Assembly (NCBI GenBank): GCA_037447655.1
Contig: JBBHKE010000775.1
Location: 473,692-537,691, forward strand
Reading direction: 5' to 3'
DNA from: Zygnema cylindricum
Taxonomy: Eukaryota; Streptophyta; Zygnematophyceae; Zygnematales; Zygnemataceae
DNA length: 64,000 nt
Positions 10,024 to 21,061 of the stretch are shown one piece after another. Each line of letters begins with the position of its first letter. The stretch's first letter is position 1. The translations under genes and the position numbers were made by a program. Below the pieces are notes generated by a model. The model was not told where the DNA came from, did no database searches, and worked only from the letters and a program-made list of their open reading frames with translations.

Positions 10024-10785
10024 CAGAAAAAATCATTGAAAACGGCTAACCAGCCGATAAGTTATGAGTTGGCAAAAATGCCAAGTTTATACAAACTCTC
10101 AAAGGGAGAGAGGTACCTATCTACCAAATTCTCTAAGTCCTAAATCCCTCTCTCACAACCCTTATCTATTGAAGTACGAACCAATCAGATCACTGAAGGG
10201 TACGTAAAAGTACTATGGCTGATGTAATTTTTGTACAGCCTATGTATGGCAACGCCATTGAGTGGACGCGTGTCCACTTTTAACTTGTCCTTTTGTTCGC
10301 CGAAATTCCTGCGACCAAATGTCATCCCTCCGCGTGGCGCCACGTCATGCCACGTCCATAAATGCCAAAGTGACCATTCTGCGATCCCAGCAGTGATATA
10401 CGCTGTCGGATTAAATCCTTCATTAAATGTACGCCGTTGGAACAAATGTCCGATTCATTTGTTATCGTGCGAGATAATGTTTTGCACTATATAATAATTT
10501 GTTCTAAGTTTCTTCATTTGTCATTTCGTTAAAAGAATTCATTGTCGTAACACTGTTTAAATATATTTCAAACCTAATGTATCCTAACGGACTTCTACAA
10601 CTGACTCGATAGAGCTAACGGCTACTCCGCGCTCTGCCGGTCGGAGGTTCGAGTCCTGCAGGACTCAACCTTTTGTTGAGAGTGACATAAGTCACTCTTT
10701 AGCCGTGCCTGCTTAAGCTAAGACAGCTATGGCTCAGCCACCCTCTCTAACCCTCAGTGACTACGACAAGTATGGTGGGTTGAGA
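10024..10785 (-). repeat. Minus-strand copia LTR, proximal piece
   Basis: The reverse complement follows the LTR at 55500 block by block: the tRNA-like module, the ACGTGG motifs around 10338-10362 and the U5-like part. It continues across Copia-B into 3419-3577. Similarity is lost near 10785, before the expected TG start, so the head is truncated. ORFs at 10185-10494 on both strands are shadows of this LTR. Confidence 0.8.
10595..10675 (+). other. tRNA-like segment (antisense to its LTR)
   Basis: A perfect B box GGTTCGAGTCC (10646-10656) is followed by TTTT (10671-10674). A degenerate A-box-like stretch lies about 30 bases upstream of the B box. It has the same orientation relative to its LTR as at 2940 and 55707. 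Confidence 0.5.
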
Positions 10786-11872
10786 GAGTTCACCATAAAA
10801 GGAGGTCAGACTGCGGAGTTAGTGCGGTGCAAAGGTGGCGGCTCCATTACATGGCATCCGTTCTATGTAGCTCTAGAGGAAGGGTACATTATGGAACGGC
10901 ACGCAGTCTTTAAGATTGTCCCGAAGATTTTGCTGTTTATGACACGGGTCAAAGTTAGATGTTTCACGTCAAATCAAAACTTTGTTGCTTACTAGTGTAC
11001 CATAGGGGGACCTTTGGCTGTCAATTCAGTCGGAGCCATTCGCCTAACCTTTTGCCCTGAGTGTAGTACAGCCTGGTTTGTCTTGTGTCCGTACGATAAC
11101 AATTGTTAGCCGCTGATTAGCTTTGAGCATTGCTTTGACTTTGGTTGATGCAATAAGACAAACTTTTGTTGTATAAGACACTTGGGGCCGAAGAAGAGAG
11201 GTTGCTTTTTCAAGACTGTCTCGTGAGAAAACCCCTAGAGAATTGAATCAACCTTTCAGTTGGAGAAACTATTCCATTGCGTCGTTGACTCTATTGCCAT
11301 CTTTGTTTTGGATTGTCTTTTGTGGAGACCGTAGCTCAGGTGGGTGGTTGGCACTATCCTCCATTTGGGCGGTTTGGATTTTCGCTGTTTGAAACTTAGA
11401 AGAGTCTTGTCAAATTTGTACGGCGGAACCAAGGGGTGAGGGAGACTCATACCTGTCTTCGGAGCCATTGGGAGAGTTTCCTTCTTCTCAGTTTGGCCAT
11501 CGTTGCACTCCGGGGTATGTTCGCTCTCTTCACCATTATCATTGACTTATATCTTTATTTCCATTCTCTGGGACAAGGTGATATTGTTCTATCTAAAAGA
11601 GCCGATTTTTATTGTTTTTATATTTTTGCGTGGGAGCTTTTTGCGAACTCTTGTGGTTTATTTTGGTTTCTGTCCAGAGTTTTGGTGGGCCAAATCGGAC
11701 AATTATCAATTCCTTTGTATTCTTTGGAGAGTGGTCAAGCAAGTAGCATTTAGTAGGCTTCCGGTGGATAAGCATAGTACTAAAAAAGCAACTTCCTCTT
11801 TTAGTTAAAGATGATAGCTGGTTAGGGTAGTGTACTCTTATAAGATATTTTTCTCCTCTGTTCAGGTCAGTC
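10786..11872. other. Unassigned stretch before the gypsy coding region
   Basis: No convincing gene. Small ORFs (10729-10995, 11436-11808) have no family features. By position it should hold the gypsy 5' LTR, primer site and leader, but I could not find a matching copy after 21340, so no LTR is called. The T-rich part around 11530-11700 may be leader. Confidence 0.4.
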
Positions 11873-13863
11873 ATGGGCGCAGGGGATGATCAAGATCGAG
11901 ACCTTACAGGTGTCTGTCAGGAAGAGCGAGAGAGGCAGCAAGCAGTGGCCCGAGAGGAAGAGTCGCAGGTGCCCGAGGAAGCAGTCCCCTTTGCTTCCAC
12001 TTTAAACATGGAGCAGTTTCTCGAGGGAATGATGTCTACGCTTGTTATAGTTGAGACGCCTCCCAAACAGCCAGGGAACAACCATCTCCCCCACCTCCGC
12101 CGGTCTTTTCCCCCGAGAACTCCCCTACATTGTCTAAAGCCACCAAGGCTAGGGCCATGGAGAAGGAGGAACGATAGGCTGGAGCTCCTTAATCCCGCAG
12201 GAAGGTTTTGGCACATAAGGAAACGATTCTTAGACCACTTCCTCAAGTGGTACGGTATACCAGGTCTAAAGCTCCATTAGTGGAGACATACGTGGATCCT
12301 GAAATCTTGTTAGATCCTACTCAGGCAGGTCGCAAGGAAATTTTAGCTCTGCACTATATCCATGAGTTGAAAGTAAAGAAGGAGTTTGTGCAGCGGGTTG
12401 CCAGGAGTGACAAAGCCCAGATCATACGCCCAGTAGGAGGTGTAGTTGAAATCCTAAGCAGTTCGTCTGAGAGCGGTTCTTCAACCTCAGTCAAGGAGCA
12501 ACAGGGGAGAACAACGACTTCGCGTCAACAGCCCACCCTATCTCAAGACACAGCCACCTGTAAACATTCTAGAGGTCGGGTAACATCTCAGGCCCGGGCA
12601 GGTGAAGAAACCACCAAGCGAAAATTGCCTGAAACCAAGAGAGATTTCCAGTTCAACCATAGGGATAGCAAAGGCCAATTTGCTCCCCTAGCGAAAGAGG
12701 AGCCTTTCTTTCCTTCCACCTCAGTTTCGCCCACCATTTCTCCCTCAGCGTCGGTGGTTTGACCATCCAAAGGATTATGGCGTTCAAGATCTAGGACCTG
12801 AGCCCAGTTTAGGATTGCTGATCTCTCGGGTGTGGTGAGCAGTACCCAAAAACTGGTGGATATCCTGAGATCTCAGAGTCAGGCTATGACCGGGGCCGGA
12901 CCCGTCACGATAGACTGGGATGCTTTGGAAGAAGAAAGGAAGAAAGCATTGGAACAGGATCTTCTCCTAATACGGGAGGCTAAACGGAGATCAAGGGGGA
13001 TCCTTAGGGGACAGGTATCTCCTTCTCTTAGGACAAGTACATCGGTAGAAGGACAACCTCCGGCACAGGCCACCCCTCCTGCCACGGGAGATCTCAGGGC
13101 CTCACCGGAACCCGGACAAAAATCTCCTCTTCAGCGGGAAGGGGAGGACACAACAAGAGCTAACAAAAAAGGGATGGGTGCAGATCCACCGAGTAATCAG
13201 GTAGCCGCGTCCACTGAGCTTCCTACTTTTGTCTCGGTGGCGCGATCTTATACAGTGGAGGCCGTGGTTCAACTACAACCCGACAGGAGACTCCACATTT
13301 CCCTCGGAGTGAACACTCCTCCTTGATCACCACCTCACACTTCCTCTCCTTCCCTTTCCTTCTCCCCAGATGCAGCACTTCGCGGGTCTTTGGATCCGCC
13401 TATTTTGCCTTACAAATACACCACATACTCACCTCCTCACCGACGATCCCCATCCTCTAGTGCCCGAACTCCTCCTCCCGAGGATATTCAAAGGCGGCAC
13501 AGGAGACAGACACCATTCAGCAGACAAACACCCTCTTCTCGAAGCTTCCAGCCGTCCCCTTCTACGCCGCGAGCCACCTCCCGGGGGCCTCGATCTCGCC
13601 TGCACCTTTCATTGGTGGAGACAGTGTTAAGGGGAAAACAAGCCTCTCCTGAAAGTAGAGGAACCGACGATCTACCATCTTCTTTGAGGGTATGACCAGT
13701 TGGAGATGGAATCACTGCTGCCACTACCGCCCTTCCTATTGGAGGAAGAACTAGTTCGGATCCCGTCATTCAAGACCCCGGAGCAGTCTCACCGGCTCAG
13801 TTTGTCGGTCCCACCGGACAGGCTTCACCCCGGTTCATCAGTTCTACGGAGGAGGAAAAGAAA
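11873..13863 (+). pseudogene. Gypsy-M N-terminal Gag region (Pro/Ser/Gln-rich)
   Basis: A chain of overlapping open stretches (11873-12280, 12208-12762, 12832-13326, 13390-13695, 13700-13863) with low-complexity composition rich in Pro, Ser, Thr, Glu and Gln. The ATG at 11876 opens MGAGDDQDRDLTG. It lies upstream of the capsid on the same strand and has no domain I recognise. An extended, probably disordered Gag N-terminus broken by frameshifts is the simplest reading. Some of it could be non-coding leader. Confidence 0.5.
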
Positions 13864-14891
13864 ATGGGGGACGTCCGGATCTTCACAGGGGATAACTCTA
13901 GGATTGCTTTTTGTGATTTCGAACAATTGTGGAAATCTTTCAAACAATCCGAAATTAACAAATACAAGGGGGGATCCATACCACCGGATTTCGAAACAAC
14001 TCTTTTTCCAATGATGGTCAATTATTTAGCCAGAGGGGCATAGGCCGATTATAAGGAGCGTCAACCCTTATTGATGGCCCCTAGTATCAAAATATCATAT
14101 CCAGACTTGGACGCCGATGCCCTTCAGGTAGCCGCCGAATTGGCCGCCGCCGCCGTAGCTCCTATCACAGCCACATTGACTATGGACATGAAGCTGCAAG
14201 CCCACGGTAGGGCCTATGTCAATCATCTCCAAGTCGTACAAGCAGCCGAGGCCGCCATTCAGATGATTGTCCACCCCACTCCCTACACGACTATCCTGGA
14301 CGCCTTGAGACTCCTTTATACAGAAAGGAACGAAACAGCAATCAAGGAGTTCACTGACTTCCGATGTTTCAAGAGTGAAACTCCTCAGACTCTGTTCAAC
14401 CGCCTCTCTAGCCTCTGTCAGAAGAACAATTGTCCACCATTGATACGCCAGCAATGGCCACCAAATACTATGTGGTTGTTCAAAATTCATTCGGGCCAAC
14501 AGGGCAGGCAGCTTTGGACAATTCGAGTGCCAGTCAGGCTATACACGACAAGAATCCTATAGCGCAAGAAATTTCAATGGCGGCAATGAAGTTATATGAT
14601 CATTTTTTCAACAGCAAGGCGAGAGAAAAGGCTTTTACCGGAAAAGCAAGAGACAACTTTGCAACTTTTGCGGGGGAATCACCTCTCAGCCAAGAGGAAA
14701 AAACTGAACTTCAAGCTTTGCGGAAGCTTAGAGAGAAACAAGAAGCTGAAACTAAATTCAAACCCGCAATGGGGGCAGATGAAAAAGTTTTTCTGTACAA
14801 TTGCTTGAACTGGAACCAAACTGGTCACGAGTGGAAAAGATGCCTCCGGAAACTCAACCAAGAACTCTCGATCAAGCAAAAAGAGTTTTAG
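13864..14891 (+). pseudogene. Gypsy-M Gag capsid
   Basis: Capsid protein that forms the virus-like particle. The frame begins at ATG 13864 with MGDVRIFTGDNSRIAFCDFE and a TAG at 14041-14043 interrupts it. It resumes through an Ala-rich helical region and ETPQTLFNRLSSLCQ, which resembles the major homology region of gypsy capsids. A frame change near 14430-14560 leads into the C-terminal part, which is rich in Lys and Glu. That part ends with a zinc-knuckle relative, CLNWNQTGHEWKRC (about 14802-14843), in which the second Cys is Trp. Confidence 0.7.
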
Positions 14892-15104
14892 AAGGAACTT
14901 GCAGAAAGAACCCGGAGGCAACAGGAATGAAGGCAAGGAGGCGGAGGAGGGGACCGCACGTCGGTCACTAGAGAGAGCTATAAACCTACTCCCCTCTCTG
15001 AAACGACAAAAATGTCTCAATCCCAGTTGGACAAATCCAACTTCCTCAATTTGATGATGTTCTGATCTCAAGTGAGCTAAGGGGGAAGTATACAACTGAG
15101 GGTT

Positions 15105-15152
15105 CGAAATGTGAGGCTTGTGGTTTATTGGGGCACAAAGAAGGGTAGTGTT
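15105..15152 (+). other. Second zinc knuckle of Gypsy-M with internal stop
   Basis: Read in frame this gives CEACGLLGHKEG, stop, CF, a CCHC knuckle (C-x2-C-x4-H-x4-C) in which a TAG occupies the residue just before the last Cys. With the variant knuckle at 14802 it suggests a two-knuckle nucleocapsid. Confidence 0.6.
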
Positions 15153-15178
15153 TCCGAAAGAACTGGGTCCCAAAAGAA

Positions 15179-16227
15179 ATGGTGCAATATGCGCTGTTCA
15201 CAGGCGATGGGGAAACAGCCGTTAATCCTCCGCCACTGCAAGTTTTGTACCTACGGGAACGCCGATCTCTCGGTGAACGAAGACCCGGTACGATGACACA
15301 GGAACATATCATCCAGCAACAGAGCACACAATTGGCTGCCTTGGCAGCAGAAATGGCTGCTCTCCGCATGGGATCAAATGCTCGCACCCCCCGACCTCTG
15401 ACGCCGGCTAAGAAACTGCAGAAACAAAAGCAAGAGCTGTTGCAAAAGCTAGCAGAGCTGGAACAGCAAACCACGGTGGGTGGTGATTATGATGACCTAA
15501 TGGGATCAGATATGGAGCCTCCAAAAGCTCATCATGGTCAAACATTTCTGTCCGGAGCTTGGAACCTTGGAGTAGGGGACAATCGTAGGCAACTGCGCCC
15601 TACAACGTCCTCTCTGAGAAATGACAAACAGCCGATGGAACGAAGTGACCACATCCGCAAAGCCACCAGTCCTTTATCCTTCAAACCGAAGGCGGTCCTC
15701 CTAAATAGTGACATTGGGCTAGGCCTAAAGCCGACTCATCCGCCTCCCTCAGCTCCAAAGAAACATCCTCCTGGTTTTGAAGATTTTAAGAAACCCCAGC
15801 CGAAAAAAGATCCTTTGACCACTGCGACAAATCAGGAATGGTTCGACCGATACCTGGCTGAGAGACCAACCACTGATCCGCCAATGACACCTCCAACAAG
15901 GAATTTTGACGAAGAAAGTGAGGAAACAATGGGAGGGGAACAGGAGAAATCAAAAGACGACGATTCACCCATTTCATCGCCCAAAGCTCTCCCTCCTTGT
16001 TCCAAGCTGGCAACAATGTTAGTGCAACACCTGATGCCCTACGCTCTAACTCACATCAAAACGCTAGCCTCCTCTCACAATTTGCCCAAAGAAACACTAA
16101 TACATGCATTAGGGGAAGAGATTCACAGCAGGAGGGAAAGGGTCGCGTTGGCAGAACCACCCAAGACAAGCTTCCAGGCGGCGGAACTAAAAACTTCTTT
16201 GGCGGATGAGATTATAAAGCCCTGTCG
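15179..16227 (+). pseudogene. Gypsy-M linker between nucleocapsid and protease
   Basis: An open frame from 15179 (MVQYALFTGDGETAV) to 16300 follows the second knuckle. It contains a Gln/Glu/Leu-rich coiled-coil-like stretch (QEHIIQQQSTQLAALAAEMA and on, near 15300-15470). A Pro-rich region (KPTHPPPSAPKKHPPGFEDF, near 15730) and acidic segments come next. No catalytic motif is visible. It is likely a spacer of the polyprotein. The protease takes over in an overlapping frame at 16228, so a frame change lies between 16228 and 16300. Confidence 0.6.
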
Positions 16228-16761
16228 GTGGCTCTTATTCTTAACACGACGGGAAAATTTAAACTCAATGGATACGGGGGGTATCAAGATGCCGTGGTAG
16301 ACACCGGAGCTCTCCCGAATCTCATAACCACATCAGCATTACAGCAAACGCCCGAGGAACTCCGGCCGAAAATCAGTTCAAGTGACATCTGCCTGAGTAC
16401 GGTCACCAGTGGGAGCAAACCAGTATACGGCATCATCAAGGTAATGGAAATCGAATTTGCTGATGATGCGGGCCAATACGTACTAATTCAACTCCCCTTC
16501 CTAGTGGTGGAAGGTAAGCAGTTTGAAATTTTGGTGGGTATGGCTACCTGGACCAGGTTGAACATGGAATTGAGCGTGTGGAAGGAACAAATTACAGTTT
16601 CAGACCCGGAGGACCCAAAGGGCACCAAAGTGGTGGTCCCCCTGGATTTATGGAACCGGGGAAAAATAACTATTCCGGTATCTAGATGTTATCCCGTATA
16701 CTCTGCATCAACACCTTCGAAGTTGTTCGGAGACTCCACAGATATTGCTTACTCCATATAG
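16228..16761 (+). pseudogene. Gypsy-M aspartic protease
   Basis: Retropepsin-type protease that would cut the polyprotein. The active site is VVDTGALPNLIT (near 16294-16330), with the D-T-G-A signature after a hydrophobic strand. Further down, LPFLVVEGKQFEILVGMATW (near 16491) gives the second conserved strand and the ILVG turn. Length and motif spacing fit gypsy proteases. The frame ends at TAG 16759-16761 but the same frame continues downstream into the methyltransferase motif I, which implies one fused polyprotein before decay. Confidence 0.8.
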
Positions 16762-16962
16762 CAATTCCCTATTTCTAAGCGGTGGGAAAAGGAGTATTAT
16801 AATAAATTGGTACTAATGGGCACACTTCGGCGGGAAGTGGAAAGAAGCTTTGCCGCCATATAGCACGGAAGAGCAAACGTTCTCAGGTCAAAACTTTCGA
16901 GAGTTTGTAAAAAAGGGAAAGACTTCGATCGACAAGTGGTGTCATAGGAGATCCCGCCCTCG

Positions 16963-17960
16963 GGACTCAAGATTGTAACATTATTTTCCGGTGTCAGTTC
17001 CGACCTGGAAGCCGTCTTGGAAAGCTGGATACAAAGTAGAAACATACTCGGCAGTCGAGATTGACCCGGACGCCGGTGCATTCAGTGAGTATAGACTACA
17101 ACAGCTTCACCAACTTTACCCACAGCAACTCCCGGTATTTGCCATGTCTAACTCTCACCGCAAGCTTCCCCAGAATGTTGATAACATCACAAATTCGCAT
17201 TTGGAAAAGCTAGGAAGAGTGTGGATAACATCACAAATTCGCATTTGGAAAAGCTGGGAAGAGTAGATCTGGTGGTCGCTGGATGGCCATGCCAAGCGTA
17301 TTCATTAGCACGACAGGGCAGGGGACACCATGATGTCCGTAGCAAAACATTCTTCCAGATGATGCGACTGATAATAGAGATATAGAAACGTGAGGACACG
17401 CCAGTGGGGTACGTCTTGTAAAATGTTTACCCCACAGGTGATAAAAGAAAACAGGTGGTCAGCAGCTAGAACCAAGTAACTCAAGTTCTGGGGACTCCCA
17501 TAGTTTTTGACGCAGCTCAGATCAGATCAAAGGCCCACAGAGTTCGAGCTTATTGGACCTACTTGGTTCCTCTTTCCATCCTCCAACAGTTGTTGAAAAC
17601 ACAAGTTCCAGATCCTAGCATCACAGTTCAGCAGATTCTCGGACAAGAGAGAATGGCCACTCCCGTGACCAAAGCCGACCGAGCACCCTTCTTCTGTTGC
17701 AATCATCTCGGGAATCCACGGAAAGCCCTTCCAACCCTGGTATCATTCCCTAATAGCCATGCTTACCGAAAAGGTGCACCAAGAATGATATTTGACAAAA
17801 CAGCCGCTACGTGGACAACACCAAGTATTGAAGATCGGGAACAAGCAATGGGATTTCAGCGGTCTCAATCTCAAAAAGGTGTCGTTTGATCGGGCAAAGT
17901 ATAGATTTGAATGCAATTTCTTGGGTGCTGCAACATTCTCTGGCATTCTCCAGCCTACAA
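16963..17960 (+). pseudogene. C5 cytosine DNA methyltransferase domain in Gypsy-M
   Basis: A DNA (cytosine-5) methyltransferase of the non-permuted type. Motif I is LKIVTLFSGV (S-adenosylmethionine binding, 16966-16995) and motif II is SAVEIDPDA (about 17048-17074). Motif IV is VAGWPCQAYSLA with the catalytic Cys (PCQ at 17287-17295). The motif V region is RSKTFFQMMRLI. Motif VI is YVL-stop-NV (TAA 17419-17421 where ENV is expected). Motif VIII is FDAAQIRSKAHRVRAYW (from 17506), the motif IX region is EDREQAMGF, and motif X is RLIGQSIDLNAISWVLQ (from 17883). The motif VIII-IX wording looks closer to DNMT3-type than to the permuted plant DRM enzymes; this is inference. Lesions are a frameshift near 17010, a 44-bp duplication, TAG 17383, TAA 17419, TAG 17467 and a frameshift near 17870. 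Confidence 0.87.
17180..17267 (+). repeat. 44-bp tandem duplication inside the methyltransferase
   Basis: The stretch beginning GATAACATCACAAATTCGCA at 17180 is repeated from 17224 with two or three changes. Because 44 is not a multiple of three, it accounts exactly for the frame difference between the motif II and motif IV segments. Confidence 0.9.
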
Positions 17961-18249
17961 TCTCCAAAGTCACGGACAACATACCTTCAAGCTCCACAAT
18001 TGTAGGCCATGCAAGCTACTCTACAGCTTGAGGGGGGGAGAAAGGCAAGAAGAGAAAAATTCACAAAATTACATTCAGATAGCACACTGAACCTAGGAGT
18101 TTCCTCAGTGGGGGGGAGCGGAGGCTTAGAACACGAAATTGTCAGTAGCAACGTTTTTGCGGCCGAGCAAGGGACAGATCCACAAGTAGAGCTTAAATTC
18201 GACATCTCCCTCTCGATCGACGGTCGGAAACATGACCTGTAGTTGAACC

Positions 18250-19090
18250 CGGAAAGATGTATTGGATTCTAGAGGAACAGCTAGATCCACATCAGTAGGC
18301 TTGGCTCTCGAAGGTGTTAGAGGAGAATGGGCAGGTGTTCTCTTGGTCTGACACAGACATAGGAATCTATAAGGGGACCCATTTTCGAATAGATCTGACA
18401 GATGAGACGTCAACTGTTTGGCAGAAACAGTACTCTCTCAGATTCAAGGAGAAGGAATTCATCACCGCAAAGGTGCAGACTTTGGTAGACGCAGGGCTAG
18501 TGCAGGAGAGTACCAGGCTACATGAGTTTGCCTCTCCAGCAGTGCTCCAACCAAAGAAAGACTCCTCCAGGAAAACTGTAGATTACCGGATGTGTGGAGA
18601 CTATCGGATGCTCAACACAGCAACTATTTTCGATAGTGATCCCATGCCCACCACGGAAGAGGTCTTCGATTCTCTTGTTGGGGCCACCATTTATTCCACG
18701 TTGGATATGAAAAATGGATTCCACCAGATTGCAATGGAGCCAAAGCACCGAGAGGGAACCGCTTTTTGGGCACGATCCACGTTGTATGAGTGGCTGTACA
18801 TGCCATTTGGTCTCAAAATGCACTTGCAAAATTCCAACGGGTTGTGGACGAGGCCCTCCGAGGAATTGATTGCGCACGTTGTTACATTGACGATGTGATC
18901 ATTTTCTCCTAGACATTTGAAGAACACTTGGAGCATATATAGATCGTTTTTCGGGCTCTCCAAGCAACGGGCTTGGAGTGCCATCCGGGGAAGGGAATAT
19001 TTGGGGTAGAGAAAATTATTTATCTGGGTCATGAATTGGCTTCGGGACAGTGGGTCCCCAAATGGTTAAGGTGGCAACTCTCGACGCACT
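18250..19090 (+). pseudogene. Gypsy-M reverse transcriptase
   Basis: Ty3/gypsy RT. The open frame 18314-18898 reads YKGTHFRIDLTDE, then FASPAVLQPKKD, CGDYRMLN and IYSTLDMKNGFHQI, followed by YMPFGLK. These are the fingers and palm motifs in family order. A frame change near 18815 moves the catalytic motif CYIDDVIIFS into the next frame (YIDD at 18883-18894). In-frame TAG codons follow it at 18910 and again soon after. The tail shows YLGHELASG. Sequence between 17990 and 18250 is a degenerate linker on the same strand. Confidence 0.88.
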
Positions 19091-19700
19091 TCCACCCGCG
19101 CAGGACATTTCTGCCCGCCGTACTTTCCTAGGTCTGGCCAACTATTACTGGAGGTTTATTCTCAAATTCAACAGCCACGCCCTGCCATTGAATCAATTAT
19201 TGCGAAATGACCAGGAGTGGCAATAGGTAGAAGAACATGAGATCACTTTCCAGTTCTTCAAAGAATCCCCTGAAGCAGCATCTGGTGCTCCGGATGCCGA
19301 TCACCAACGACCAAACCTCTTTTATACTGATTGGAGCAAATTCGGATTGGGAGTAGTGCTGGCTCAATTGGATGATGCACGGGCGGAATACGTAGTGGCT
19401 TACGCCAGCCGGAGCAATAACAGGGCCGAGGGGAATTAGTGTAGTTACCACGAAGAATTACACGTCGTCGTATGGGCCATCCAGCACTTCAAGCCTTACC
19501 TCTATGGAGTACACTTCACCTTTATTTCATATCACCAGCCCCTCAAAAGGATAATGGAGAACAGTAAGTTGACTGGCAAGCATGTCAGATGGGTTCTCAT
19601 TTTGCAGGAATACGATTTCAGCATCATCCACCTTGCAGGGGAGATTCATGGGAATACAGACGGACTTAGCAGGAATCCAGACCCTTCCACTAAAGACTCT
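19091..19700 (+). pseudogene. Gypsy-M RNase H
   Basis: The RNase H follows RT as in gypsy elements. The RT thumb FLGLANYYWRFI lies near 19130. LFYTDWSKFGLGVVLAQ (near 19320) holds the first catalytic Asp. YHEELHVVVWAIQHFKPYL carries the Glu, and GNTDGLSRNP closes the domain near 19660. The usual TDH of the third strand reads SYH here, so an active-site acid may be lost. In-frame stops occur near 19225 and 19440. Confidence 0.85.
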
Positions 19701-21061
19701 ATTGGGGCTCGGTACGATGAAGACCCGAAGCTTAGGTTAGGACTTATCCGAGCTTCCTCCGCCTTTATTTGGCTGCCTCGGACTAAAGGAGAACTGTCGA
19801 CTTTTGCTGCAAACGTCGAGGGGCATGCTCCCATTGGAGCCGGCCGCAAAGATATTTGGAATGACACGGATTCCCTCCAGTCAATCCAGAATGGCTCCCC
19901 TCTTCCTCACCTGGTCGGGAGTCATTTTTCTCGTGTTTAGACCCGGATGGCGGCCTATTAATGGAACCGAGGCATTTCTCTCAAAAAATGGGCCGATGGG
20001 ACGAGGAAACTTGTTCCTCCTCCTACAAATCGGAAAACCCTCATTGTTCGACTTCACTAGTAATGCGAGCACTTCGGACAGAATCGAACAAGCTCACTGG
20101 TTACCAGGTCGTACTCGTGGCATGGGTTGCGGGCCCAGGTCAACCGTGTGGTGCAGACGTGCCCTTCCTGTGACCGGGTGAGAGCCGCCTTTGACAAAAA
20201 GGGTGAAGGAATTCATTCTCTCCCATCCAGGATGTTTATAGGTGGTCATGATCTCAGGACTACTTCCAACCAGGGGAAAGCCGTTTTGGTAGTAATGATT
20301 GAACACTTCTCTAAATGGATCAAACTGGTGGTTCTTCCCCGAAAGGAGTCAAAATCAATCGCGGACACATTCATGCAAAGAGTGTTGTCCCAATTTGGAG
20401 CACCAGCCGAAGTTCTCACGGATCAGGGGTCCGAGTTTGCCAAAGAATTTTCTAACCTTCTAGAAAAGTGCCTCATTGAACACAGGTTGACCAGCCGAGA
20501 CCACCCCCAAGCCGACGGTTTGGTTGAGAGGTGCGTACAGACAGCGAAGCGGTCGTTACCAAAATATGCAGTTGAAGAGGATTTGGGGGAATAGGACAGT
20601 CGGGTACCTTGGATTGCGATGGGATACAGGTTTAGTTGACATGCTTCCCTCCACTCCTTTAGCCCTTACTTCATTCTCTCCGGCCGACATCCCATCCTAC
20701 CAGGAGCTGCCTCAGCTTAAGCGGTTGTGTTTCCGGAAATGGAGAACCGAGGACTGTCGCGAAACTCATTGCCGACCGGGCCAAAGTATTTCATTGAGAA
20801 ACACCTCTGGTTATGGGCAATTTATAGGTTGCTCAGCAAAAGGATCAGCTTTGGTATTCCATCGTCGGAGCGAAAATTATGTCCCACGACAACGGCGATT
20901 CCTACCCGGAGATATGCAATAGAAGAAGGATACTTTGGACATTTCGGACGGACGAATGATACTGAAAGTAGTGGAGGTCTCGAACAAAGGGGTTTTACCT
21001 TGGAGGTGAAAGTAGCCGCAAAATTAAAGAAAATCAAATCAATGTGGCTCCTTGCCACCTG
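19701..21061 (+). pseudogene. Gypsy-M integrase
   Basis: Integrase domain in Ty3 position. The zinc-domain CC pair is CPSCDRV (about 20160-20180). The catalytic core has MIEHFSKWIKLVVLP, where the first Asp is replaced by Glu-His. LTDQGSEFAKEF holds the second acid and HPQADGLVERCVQT the third (Glu). The C-terminal part is broken by frame changes after 20590 (SFSPADIPSYQELPQ at about 20680). No chromodomain could be recognised. It is preceded by a poorly preserved stretch at 19701-20080. Confidence 0.85.

Noticed and set aside
10786-11872. 5' LTR of Gypsy-M
   Set aside because: I could find no matching sequence after 21340, so ends and target duplication cannot be assigned.
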